DNA of 64,000 nt. Origin: Tamarix chinensis. Its lineage: Eukaryota > Streptophyta > Magnoliopsida > Caryophyllales > Tamaricaceae. The translations under genes and the position numbers were made by a program. Positions 39,401-48,054 of the stretch are shown in pieces. The stretch is from NCBI GenBank assembly GCA_030549775.1, contig CM060175.1:96711470-96775469 (forward strand). Reading direction: 5' to 3'. The notes under the pieces were generated by a model, which did not search any database, had not been told where the DNA came from, and worked only from the letters and a program-made list of their open reading frames with translations. The first letter of the stretch is position 1, and each line of letters starts with the position of its first letter.

Positions 39401-42400
39401 TCTCAGATCCATTCTTCTTTACTAATTATTTGCTGCCAAAACAGGCACACCTTTATTCTTTCAAGTGAAGAGAAAAAGCAAATTTGGACAACTGTTGAGA
39501 AGTTACTCACTGACAGCCAAGTGGAGGCAAGCTTTTTAATTGATAGCTGATCATTATTTATGTTTTCACTATTAATTCACTCGTCATTATTCATTGCAGT
39601 TGTACAGTACTGCTTTTTCATGTTTTATTTTTAGTTGATGTGTTTTCAAAGTTGTTATTGGTCTGAAGATGTTTTATCTTTATCTGGATATTTACTTACG
39701 CAGGTGAGGGAGCATGCTGCTGGGGTATTGGCAGGCTTAATGAAGGGTGGGGATGAGAATCTTGCCAGAGACTTCCGTGACAGGGTGTACACTGAGGCAA
39801 ACCTTATTCTAAAAAACAAAAGACAAAGGTTGGTATTAGTAGATCCCCTTGTTTTGACATGGAGTCTGCCTTATTTGATATCCTCTTGCTCAGGGCTGGC
39901 TTATCTGTGTGTTGCTGGGAGTCGAATTAAAATCTTGTGTTAAATAAGCTTGCTACAATGCATTTTGTTAAGAACCTGCAACTCCTGATAATTTAGCAGT
40001 AAAAGGATTGTAGATTAAGAGGAAAACAGAGAGTAAGTGTATTGATGGTGAAAGCAATTGGGAGAAAACAGCCAGGTATTCGAGGTCCTGGCCCCTCCCC
40101 TCCACTGCCTATTTCTTACTCTCCCTGCCTATCTCTACTTTTCCCCTGTTTATCTTAGCACACGACCCCTGACTCTAACAGAATTTTCTGACTCTTGCTA
40201 ACCCTTAATAGAAAAGATACTGAATCAAAATAGTACCAATGGACCCCTACTACCTCACTAATAGACTCAAAGTAATTATGACCCAAATTACAAACAATAA
40301 TAGATAACTGGACTCAACCCTTACCAGCCTAAAACCATCCAGAACAGCATTCAGTACCTCCTCACATCAGTGTATTTGACAATGGACCTATCATCACCCC
40401 CCTCTCGATCTTTCACCTTGCCTTCAAGGTAGAATGCTGGGAATTGCTCATTGATTAGCTAAACTCCTCCCAAGAAGCTTCGAAATCAGGCAGCTCTTTC
40501 CACTTTATCAGTACCTCCAACACCCCTGCTGCGTTTTGCCTGATATTTAGCAATGCCTCGGGCTCCACTTTCCATCCAAATCCTCTGTCAACACTGGTGT
40601 GAGTGGTTGCACCTGCTGACTTGCTCCCACAACTGGTTTGAGCACGGAAACGGGAAAACTGGGTGTATAGCCACTGAATCAGGGAGTTGTAGGTGGTGTG
40701 CCTCTGTTCCAATTCTGTCCACCACCTGATACGGTTGGAAATACTGCAGAGATAATTTTTTATTCAAGCGCCAAGCCAAGGATTTGTGGCGATAGGGCTT
40801 GAGCTTCACATAGATCCAGCTACCCTAGTTCAACTTGCTGCTGCCTTTTATCAGTTTGTGCCTTCACCCTGCCTTGGCCATGCAAAAGATGCGGTTTGAG
40901 TTCTTTCAGGACAGCATTCCTGATCTGCAAATCATGATCCAGTGCTGCCAATGGAGTACTGCCCTGAGTATAGCGCAACATTGGTGGTGGAGCTTGCCCA
41001 TAGATTGCAGTAAAAGGGGTTGTATGTGTTGCTGAATGATAGGACGTATCAAACCAATCCTCTGCCCAGGGTATCCACTTCACCTACTGCTTGGGTTTAT
41101 CACAAATAACACAGCGGAGATATGTCTCAAGACTCCCATTGACCACCTCTGTTTGCCCGTCAGTTTGGGGATGGTATGTAGAAATAAACTTGAGGACAGT
41201 GTCCTGTAGTTTAAAAAGCTTCTTCCAAAAATTGCTCAGAAATAACTTGTCACAATTGAAGAAAATGGTGCTGGGGATCACCTGCAAGTGCACAATTTCT
41301 TTCACAAAAACAGCAGTGACCACCTTACCAGTGAAAGGGACCCTTCATGTTTAAGACAAAAACGAGAAAGTAGGGTCAGATTAAATTCGCACTAGTTGGA
41401 GAAGGAATTTCTGTCCTCTGCATATTGAAATCAGGCATGTGCCTTGCCTTCCATGGCAATGGCTGTTGTCTCCATTTTCTCCTGTTTTGCTATTGGGTTG
41501 AGGATGAAATACCTTTCCGCTCGAAAAACCCGGCCATTTGGATCAATTCAGTTGAATATTGGTAATTCTAGCTGTCAGCCCACTCGATTCTCTAGCCTCC
41601 AATCGTCACTTCCCTCCATTAGTGGATGAGTTTCATTGGTCGGTGCTTCCTGTTCGTGCCTTTTGAGGGTAAACTCCCCGTCTTTACTAGCTGGTCCAGC
41701 CTTACCAGTTTTTCACTATTCACCTTCTCCATAATTCCCAACTTTCCTTCTACTGATGGCAGATGCCTAGTGCCCCCTTTTACCTCATCCAACTTCTTTT
41801 GCCATTCCTCCTCGATTACAACCAACCTCTCCTCCAAGTTGTTGGTCTTCTTTGGTGCCATGACTCCCTGATCGAGAGCTCTGATACCAAAATGTTAAGA
41901 GCCTGCAACTCCCAGTAATTTAGTAGCAAAAGGATTGGAGATTAAGAGGAAAGCAGAGAGTAAGTGTATTGATGGTGAAAGCAATAGGGAGAAAACAACT
42001 ATGTATTTGAGGTCCTAGCCCCTCTCCTCCACTCATACAATTACATAGTAGTGTCTCTATAGCGTAGCCGTTGTTATTTAGTGGTTTTGGTCAGCTGTGA
42101 TGTAAAATTGTCGATACGCTACAGTTTAAAATTTCACACTTTATCGGTTGATAAATTGCCAATAAATCGGAAAATATCATCAATTAATCGGGATATATTA
42201 TAAGATAAATCAGCGATTTATTGAGAATTTATAAATCTATTGAAAAAAACATGCATGATTATTTATTCTTATTCATTTACTATATATGTTTTGGGCCAAG
42301 TTACTATTGGATTATAATAAAGTAATGCTATTTATTATCTTAACATCTAACACTATATAACTTTTTTTTTCCCCTTCCAAGTTAAATTTAGGGTTAATAA

Positions 42401-45400
42401 GACAATCTAACATATAATGACTCGTTTAAATACTTCTAATTAGAGCATATGGTGAAATAAGAATAAAAATTCATGCCTCGATGACGGCGATGTATAATTT
42501 ATCCTTTGCAATGCTCTAATACCACGACTGGAATTTTTTGTGTACCTCCATTGCCTATTTCTCATGTTATCTGTTCCCCTTATTTCTTGTAGCACACAAC
42601 CCTCGGACTCTAATAGAATTTGCTAACTCATGCTAACTCTTAAAATGGTACCAACAGACCCCTACTACCTCACTATAACATACTCACAGTAATAATGACC
42701 CAAATGACAAACGACAACAGATAACTGGACTCAACCCATAGCAGCCTAAAAGCATCCAGAACAACATACAGTATGCCTTCCATTACCCTTTCCCCTCCTC
42801 ACATAAGTGTATTTGATAATGGGCCTATCACATTCCAATGCTATTGCTTTTCCAATTGTTATTTGTTAGGAGAATGACTGCAATAAAGGGATTTAAGAGA
42901 ATTTAACATTGTAACAATAGTGAAGAGAGGGAATTAATTGATTGATTTCTGATTATCCGAGCTTTCAAGACTTTGGTGTCTCCACAATACTCGGCTTTTA
43001 ATTGTTTCCTCCCTTCCCCTTTTGCTTATGCTACAATTTTTAGATTACCTCTCTCTAAGATGACTCGACATATCCCTAACAATTTGCTGACAACATGTCA
43101 CTAACTTTTCACCAAAAGCTATTAGATTAGGAAATAACAAGGAAAAATGAAATGGAAATGAAATGCATGATACGACTCCTTTGTCCCTATAGTATCCACA
43201 CACCCGGTATTAGCTCAATCCTTGCTACATTGCTCTATTTGCATTCCACACAAAAGTGTACTTAACTAGTGCCTTATCAATACTCCCACGAACTTTCATC
43301 TTATCCTCTAGGTGAAAAGCAGGAAACATAGTATTCAGCAAATCGAATTCTTCCCATGATGCCTTAAAGTCTGGAAGACCATGCCACTTATCAAAACTTC
43401 TAGTATGCTACCTATTGAATTTTAGTTGAAGAGAACCCAAAGCAGGTCATCAAATATATTAGTCATTGCGAAGGCATCCAGTTTGAACTCAAGGGTTAAA
43501 GTTTCTACTTTGTTGATCACACTATCTCTTTTGCTCAAGACGTGGAATAAAAGATGCATTTTGGCAGGAGTCTCTTGGAATAACTTATTGTAGGCCAGTT
43601 AGACAGCTAGTCCACCTAAGTCTTGTTCAATTCTATCAGTTCCAAGATTATATGCTTCCACTATGATCACAAACTGGTCATCTTCATAGAATTGCCTAGA
43701 AGGCGTTTGTAAATTTTTGTTTGATTTAGTTTGGCTTGCGAAGATTGGAGTACTAGTAAAATTTCCTAAGAAGCTTACTGGTGTTGTGGACCCGTGTGTG
43801 TATTTTGGGGATGAAGACGAAGATTTGGGCCATCATTGTTGTTTGTTGGTTAGAAGTTCAAGGTCAAAGTTTTCTCTAGCAGGGAGAATGATGCAGTTTA
43901 CATGCCTCCTCATCATAGGGCTTGTAGTCTTAGCCCAAATTATAAAATAGGAAATCTAGATCTACATAGATAAAATTTCTTTCGTAGGTCCCATAGGATT
44001 AGAAGATTTAGGAATATCGGCTAGAATAATATTTTCATTTATCTTATAGCATATGATTTAATTAGAATGATTGATCCTTCCCTTGTGCTTTTATTATGAT
44101 ATTATCACACTTGTGAAGCATAGAGATAGCACCCATTTCCTTAGTACATTCCCCTTCATACAAGACTCCCTATATGAAGTTAGCTACCTCCTAGAGTTCA
44201 AAAAAATACAAAACAAAAATGTTCCTCTTGTGAATCCCTGCCTAGCTTTTTGGAGACTAAGCTCCTATATGGTGTGCTGGCCCTATCGAAAAATTCACCA
44301 ACACTCACAGGAGAATATGTTCAGTCCACAAAATTCGACCAACACCCAATTCCCGTAGATTAAGCTGTGCTCCTTTATGCCAAGGATATGCCGATCTGCA
44401 TTTTTGGAACGATAAGACTTTCCCTCACTTATCATGGAAGGAAAGAGCTACCCGTCACAACAAGAATAAGGTATTTCAAATACTAGCATGCATGCATAAG
44501 CACATAAATATGGGGATGATCTTCATAACCCTTTTCCCAAATTTTGACATGTCCCTTTTTGGGCCCACATCTCTTTAGCGCTTTAATAGAGACACTATAG
44601 TGGCCACACTCTATAGACCATTTCTATTACCAAATGGTCTATAGAGTGCAAAATCATGCAATAGACCTTGCACGACCATAACATGCCAAGACCCTCGTCA
44701 TCTCAGTGGATTCCATCAACACACCCAACAGATCTCTCAAGAGGAGTTAATAAATCTCTTACCAGAAACATGGGTTAGTAATTATGCACTAGGACACAAA
44801 ACTAGTGCAAACATTTAAAACAAAATTCAGCAACAGAAAAGATGGCCAAGTAGAGATATCATTCGAGTCACCTACTGGAAACTGCACCACACCGCCCATC
44901 TTTTCAGCTCAATTCATGATCCAAGAAGTAGGATATGAAGATGATAGGCCAATCTCAGGGCTCTTGGTGGAAGAGACGTAGCCATAGGGCACTGTTGTTG
45001 GGATGAATGTGACAGTGAAGAATGTAAAAGGGACAGGCTGCAGATGCTAGAACATGAGGAAGATGAGATGAAAACAAGAAGGAGATGGTGGAAAGACAAG
45101 AAATCACGCCAACAGGAGCTGAGAGAAAGATACGAAACTGAAGATCCGGAAGTTGGATTGCTAGGAGAACCATCAGGGAAGTATGATTATCATGTCCTTT
45201 ACCCCAAAAGGGACTCCACACCAATCTCTCAAATCATATCATCAAGATGGGAGTATGATGATCTATCTCCACCCGATTTGATATTTTTTTGACTTTATTC
45301 TATCACATTAGGTTTTAGCCTACTCAGTCTCTTCTTTTTGATTCAGAGTTTGAGGTGAATAACAGTTCAGGTGTGGTTTTAGGAAAAAAAATTCTGGTTA

Positions 45401-46513
45401 GCCTACATCTATGTTCACCTTCCATTTTCATTCTGCTCAACATTGAATCAGCATATTTGATGTGTTGCACTTCCATTTAGTCTTCTGATTTTGATTGTGA
45501 AATGCAGAAAGTCCAGTCCTGGCTACTCTGTTGCTTCTATTCATGGCGCTATTCTTGCACTGGCAGCTTCTGTGTTATCAGTTCCTTATGATATGCCAAG
45601 GTAAGTCTTTGTTCATAAATTGGATGAAAATTTAATGCTTGTGTTTATTAAGCCTTATGCTGGCCTGTTAATTATTATTTATGCATTGTTGAGCTTGCAG
45701 ATGGTGAAGGACTAGTTAATTACCACGTGAAAGCTTAGGCTTTTTATGTCTATGAGGGTCAGTGTAAATTGACTGTCAGCAGGGTTTCACTAGAGTAGAA
45801 ATTTGGAACAAAGCTATAACCTGAAAGAGTAAATCAATAAAATCACTGGCTGCTTTTTGATGAATTATAGTGGGCCTCTAATATTTGTCTGCTAATTCGT
45901 CATCTGCATTGATTTTTATATTTGGTTTTTATTTATTTAAATATGTTGTAAAGAGGGAAGAAGATATGGAATGCGAAGAATGTTAAACTGGCGAGATATG
46001 TGCAAGAAAGCATGAGGTCGATGTAACTTTGGGCTTTGCAACCTTCTATAGTAGAGTTTGATCTCGCCTCTGAGACAATATGTTTGGGCATTTATCATTT
46101 CTAATAAAGTATCCCTCTTGGTCCCGCATTTAGTTTCTAGTGATTATCCAGAGTTTTCTAAGCTTACATGAGATGGTTTATTGATCTACTTGTGTCTACA
46201 TGTTATATGATCTTTTCTTCCTCCCCAATTTTCAGTTGGTTGCCAGTGTACGTTACATTATTGGCCCGATTTGTCTCTGAACCATCGCCTGTGAGATCAA
46301 CAGTTACTAAAGCTGTTGCAGAGTTCCGTAGGACTCATGCAGATACGTGGAACTTTCAGAAGGATCAGTTTACTGAAGAGCAATTAGAGGTAATTTTGGC
46401 AGACGCTCTGCATTCTCATCAACTACACGTTTTTCTTCTATTGAAATTTTCTCTTAACTGTTGCTTTACAGGTTCTTGCTGATACATCCTCGTCATCGTC
46501 ATATTTTGCTTAG
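21227..46513 (+). CDS. PA200: Proteasome activator subunit 4 (PA200/Blm10 family), 35 exons
   Basis: PA200 caps the 20S proteasome core, mainly in the nucleus, as a large HEAT-like solenoid that stimulates peptide hydrolysis; the animal homologue is PSME4 and the yeast homologue Blm10. The start is the ATG giving MHLYNAWAPPP, the expected plant PA200 N-terminus. Exons (each junction checked for frame): 21227-21387, 25059-25161, 25258-25370, 25662-25784, 25896-25997, 26090-26255, 27545-27661, 27774-27841, 27933-28034, 28125-28341, 28464-28697, 28775-28902, 29195-29312, 29405-29623 (or 29638), 29704-29859, 29992-30068, 30156-30364, 32729-32942, 33065-33144, 33275-33392, 33476-33646, 34225-34393, 34478-34521, 34630-34672, 34749-34888, 35043-35137, 35486-36384, 37511-37783, 38051-38146, 39179-39357, 39445-39526, 39704-39828, 45508-45600, 46236-46389, 46472-46513. 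The product is about 1,809 residues, the usual plant length. Exon 27 alone encodes about 300 residues. The C-terminal domain contains REHAAGVLAGLMKGGDE, and the protein ends SSSSSYFA, an HbYX-like tail for docking in the 20S alpha-ring pockets. Introns after exons 2 and 31 have GC donors. The gene appears intact despite intron insertions. Confidence 0.97.
21453..21485 (+). repeat. (CT)n microsatellite in PA200 intron 1
   Basis: An uninterrupted CT run about 65 bp past the exon 1 donor. CT tracts near the start of first introns are common in plant genes; a regulatory role is not shown. Confidence 0.85.
22263..22790 (+). mobile_element. hAT-like MITE, copy A, in PA200 intron 1
   Basis: This 528-bp sequence is homologous, in opposite orientation, to the insertion at 42034-42544. 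Shared blocks include a motif near ATAAATTATACRNCGCCG at one end and, at the other, CATACAATTA followed by ATAGTRGTGTC (read on the minus strand for this copy). The ends start with CA. The flanks TTCCTGCC (22255-22262) and CTGCTGCC (22791-22798) look like an aged 8-bp target duplication, as made by hAT transposons. No coding capacity. Confidence 0.55.
22791..25058 (+). other. Remainder of PA200 intron 1
   Basis: AT-rich intron sequence. A minus-strand frame at 24085-24381 has 98 codons but no motif I recognise. Nothing else supportable is seen. Confidence 0.5.
25162..25257 (+). other. GC-AG intron (PA200 intron 2)
   Basis: The exon ends CAG and the intron begins GCAAGT (25162-25167), the standard consensus of GC-AG introns, and ends TATTAG. 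Using the nearby GT (in GCAAGTCT) would bring in an in-frame stop with the same acceptor. The GC donor also gives the conserved join LYVQ|IRWGN. Confidence 0.9.
26487..26520 (+). repeat. Short partial second duplication of the exon 6 start
   Basis: GGAGACTGGGTTGTCAAGTG, just upstream of the duplicated exon, repeats the first bases of the exon copy (GGGACTGGGTCGTAAAGTG). It looks like a small tandem duplication of the exon start. Confidence 0.6.
26522..26687 (+). pseudogene. Duplicated, decayed copy of PA200 exon 6 in intron 6
   Basis: This is a 166-bp copy of exon 6 (26090-26255) with every base offset by exactly 432. It keeps an AG acceptor (ATAG|GGACTGG) and the donor GAG|GTGAGC. The frame is open except that a Trp codon of exon 6 has become TAG at 26550-26552. 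Intron sequence after the exon is duplicated too, to about 26850. If spliced in after exon 6 the phase would be wrong and a TAA is met within five codons; if it replaced exon 6 the TAG would stop translation. It is therefore either skipped or acts as a poison exon. Most of its amino acids remain like those of exon 6. Confidence 0.9.
26920..27290. repeat. Degenerate ACCC/ACCTGA-rich dispersed repeat in PA200 intron 6
   Basis: Many degenerate units of the type TGACCCAAACCC and ACCTGAAATGACCC. A similar composition (GACCCGACCC, ACCTGATCCATT) recurs at 52370-52870 upstream of the permease. I cannot name the family. Confidence 0.4.
30365..30382 (+). repeat. (GT)9 at the PA200 intron 17 donor
   Basis: The donor of intron 17 is the first GT of a nine-unit GT microsatellite directly after CCAG. 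Repeat-length change would alter the sequence downstream of the splice site, and the true GT is ambiguous only within this run. Confidence 0.85.
31349..31944 (-). mobile_element. Probable solo LTR in PA200 intron 17
   Basis: A 596-bp segment beginning TGTCAC and ending GTAACA (TG...CA with imperfect inverted ends), flanked by TGTC on both sides. On the minus strand it has a TATA box (CCTATAAATAG, from about 31617 down to 31607) followed by a leader rich in CTCTCTC. It also has repeated TTCTAGAA and CCCTAAT-type motifs upstream of the TATA box, as in LTR promoters of Copia elements. No primer-binding site or coding region adjoins it, so a solo LTR is most likely. The flanking repeat is only 4 bp, so the exact ends are uncertain. 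Confidence 0.5.
39527..39703 (+). other. GC-AG intron (PA200 intron 31)
   Basis: The exon ends GTG GAG and the intron starts GCAAGC, ending ACGCAG. This keeps the conserved join DSQVE|VREHAAGV. A GT six bases upstream (CAA|GTGGAG) would also stay in frame but would drop V-E and matches the donor consensus poorly. Confidence 0.8.
39966..40393 (-). repeat. Chromovirus 3' LTR
   Basis: This 428-bp repeat matches 41893-42830 once the nested insertion there is removed. It starts TGTTAAGA and ends CCTATCA on the plus strand. Confidence 0.85.
40455..41323 (-). pseudogene. Chromovirus integrase and chromodomain remnant
   Basis: Broken minus-strand frames include the integrase core motif FISTYHPQTDGQTEVVNGSL (about 41150-41200) and AEDWFDTSYHSATHTTPFTA. 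Further on come IGTEAHHLQLPDSVAIHPVF and a chromodomain-like end, VLIKWKELPDFEASWEEF (about 40455-40520). The order is that of the C-terminal part of Ty3 chromovirus pol. Stops and frameshifts break it, so it is not functional. Confidence 0.8.
41619..41861 (-). pseudogene. Chromovirus gag N-terminal fragment
   Basis: This frame starts MAPKKTNNLEERLVVIEEEW, about 20 bp after the primer-binding site, which is where gag begins. It stays open for 80 codons, then runs into the deletion that joins gag to the integrase part. The rest of gag is missing. Confidence 0.65.
41893..42830 (-). repeat. Chromovirus 5' LTR, split by a MITE
   Basis: Homologous to 39966-40393 at both ends. It is interrupted at 42034-42544 by the hAT-like MITE copy B. 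Confidence 0.85.
42034..42544 (-). mobile_element. hAT-like MITE, copy B, nested in the chromovirus LTR
   Basis: A 511-bp insertion flanked by CCTCCACT (42026-42033) and CCTCCATT (42545-42552), an 8-bp target duplication with one change. The unbroken site can be seen in the sister LTR (CCTCCACTGCC at about 40105). It is homologous to 22263-22790 in reverse orientation. No coding. It must be younger than the chromovirus insertion. Confidence 0.75.
43260..43690 (-). pseudogene. Second chromovirus pol 3'-end fragment
   Basis: The minus strand reads FDKWHGLPDFKASWEEFDLL followed by FPAFHLEDKMKV (about 43265-43400), the chromodomain end of a Ty3 chromovirus. Upstream is a segment resembling the integrase C-terminus (PAKMHLLFHVLSKRDSV, about 43520-43570). 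It differs in sequence from the element at 39966-42830, so it is a separate, older insertion in the same intron. Confidence 0.6.
43691..45507 (+). other. Remainder of PA200 intron 32
   Basis: No element could be assigned. A perfect 17-bp hairpin lies at 44607-44648. A frame at 45044-45292 (82 codons, charged, ending DLSPPDLIFF) looks protein-like but I do not recognise it. Confidence 0.4.
44607..44648. repeat. Perfect 17-bp inverted repeat with 8-base loop
   Basis: CACTCTATAGACCATTT at 44607-44623 is the exact reverse complement of 44632-44648, with CTATTACC between. Its function is unknown. Confidence 0.9.
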
Positions 46514-46739
46514 ATATTGAACAGTAAGGAAGTGTTGATCGTTGGAAAAGTAATCAGAGTGAGGCGAGATAGTACTTGCACTTAGAAATATATATGCTCA
46601 TGCATAAGATGTAATTTATTTACATTTGTAGAAACTTAGCATCGGTGCAATGAAAATGATTATTTCCTGTAACTTTAGCCTCCTGTTTACCTTATGGTTC
46701 TATTTTTGGTCTTCTTTTTCCACTGATTTGGTCACGACT

Positions 46740-47944
46740 TTAAACTATGGGATTCATTAGTTCATCTGATGGCAAGTCCCAGATGACGCAGTCAGTACTG
46801 AATATGCTGGCTCCGTTTCTAATTTCCTTCACATCCTCAGACTCCTCTCCATTTTCTTCCTCCAATTTCAAGTGGCCCAATTGGTCCCCTGCTGTGGAGG
46901 TGCTTCCACTACAGATGCTTTGATTCCAAGGGGATCCATTCTCATTGCCACAAGATGATTGGCCAAATTGGAAAGGAACCATGGCAGTTGGAAACCCACT
47001 GCAGGTACCATCAAAATGACGGTCAATTGTCCCTATGGTGGTATCCCAGGGTTTGTTTTGCATCATTGCATCAGGCTCTTGTATTGCCCTTGATAACCCA
47101 AGCTTGATCTTCTCAATGGTATTATCCTTACCGTCTTGTTTGCTTGTAAAGTATGCAGCAGCAGTTGTATTGGCCTGCTGTGGGACAGATTGGAGCTGAA
47201 AATCAATGCGCTTCTTGGTGAGGAGGTGGAGCATTTCATCTTTGAAACAACCAAGAGCTGCTTCAGCTAGATTGGCGACCTGGGGAGGTGCCAGGGTAGT
47301 GGCAATCTCTGCCATTAGGTGAGAGAAAGGCTTGTGTGTAACGGGGTCAATTCCCATGCCAGTAAGCTTCTTCTTCAGCTTGGTGTTCCAGTAGTTTTTA
47401 ACGTCATTATCTGTGCGGCCTGGTAGCTGGGCAGCAATTAGCGACCACCTGTGGAAAGAACCCGGTCGAGTAGTATTGTTGTCAGATGATGACATGCTGC
47501 ACATCTTCAGCGTCTATGGAACAACTAAAATTCTGCAAATGGAAGTGTTTTATATGAAAACATGTAGTTCTGTACCTGTTGCCAACGACTGCATGAAGTT
47601 TGACGATCGTTTGTTCTTCTGCATCTGAGAACTGTCCATGCTTCAGATCGGGTCGGAGGTAGTTGGTCCACCGCAGCCTGCAGCTCTTGCCACATCGCTG
47701 TAGTCCTTTAAAAGACATTAAGCAGAGGAAACTTGTTACACATAACTAGGTTGCTGCGGAGAGGGGGAGGGGGGAGGGTAGAGATGTGGGAAAGATAGGG
47801 AGTAAACTTACCGGCATTCTTAGGAATGAGGCGCCAATTACGGGTGCCGTGTTGAGCAATGTAGGAAGAAAGTTTGTTGTCTTCTTCAGGTGTCCACTGT
47901 CCCCTTTTCACGCTGTCCTTCTCACAGCATGGAACTCGACCCAT
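46740..47944 (-). CDS. MYB80: R2R3-MYB transcription factor, MYB80-like
   Basis: MYB80 (formerly MYB103) is a nuclear regulator of tapetum and pollen development. Exons on the minus strand: 47944-47812, 47705-47576, 47448-46740, giving 323 residues. All junctions are GT-AG and keep frame. R2 (about residues 14-61) and R3 (about 67-112) carry the spaced Trp residues, in [18 protein letters not shown] and [21 protein letters not shown]3 begins with Phe in place of its first Trp, as is usual. The N-terminus [17 protein letters not shown], the motif following R3 ([20 protein letters not shown], then [21 protein letters not shown]) and the C-terminal [15 protein letters not shown] match MYB80 instead of other anther MYBs. 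Residues about 170-300 are unlike anything I can name, as is usual for MYB C-terminal regions. The stop lies about 226 bp from the PA200 stop, tail to tail. A 51-bp duplication lies directly upstream of the ATG. Confidence 0.93.
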
Positions 47945-47952
47945 TATCTTCG

Positions 47953-48054
47953 TCTTTGTTTACTTTTGCAACTCTTAATACCTGCCTTATTCTAAGGGCC
48001 TCTTCTTTGTTTACTTTTGCAACTCTTAATACCTGCCTTATTCTAAGGGCCTCT
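47953..48054. repeat. 51-bp perfect tandem duplication at the MYB80 5' leader
   Basis: Two identical 51-bp units (47953-48003 and 48004-48054), beginning TCTTTGTTTACTTTTGC, sit 8 bp before the MYB80 start codon, so they fall in its 5' UTR or core promoter. Perfect identity suggests a recent event, or an assembly artefact. Confidence 0.9.

Larger units (their letters stand above)
39966..42830 (-). mobile_element. Internally deleted Ty3 chromovirus in PA200 intron 32
   Basis: This is a complete insertion with two LTRs on the minus strand. One LTR is 39966-40393; the other is 41893-42830, enlarged by a nested MITE. The primer-binding site TGGTATCAGAGC (initiator-Met tRNA) lies next to the LTR ending at 41893 (minus strand, about 41890-41879). 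A purine tract (GAGAGGGGGGTGA) abuts the LTR at 40393. The flanks CATTT (39961-39965) and CATTC (42831-42835) are a 5-bp target duplication with one change. Inside are only the start of gag and the end of pol; most of gag, protease, reverse transcriptase and RNase H are deleted. Confidence 0.88.

Noticed and set aside
46740..47944. Assigning the MYB gene to TDF1/MYB35
   Set aside because: The motif after R3 and the C-terminal [15 protein letters not shown] fit MYB80.
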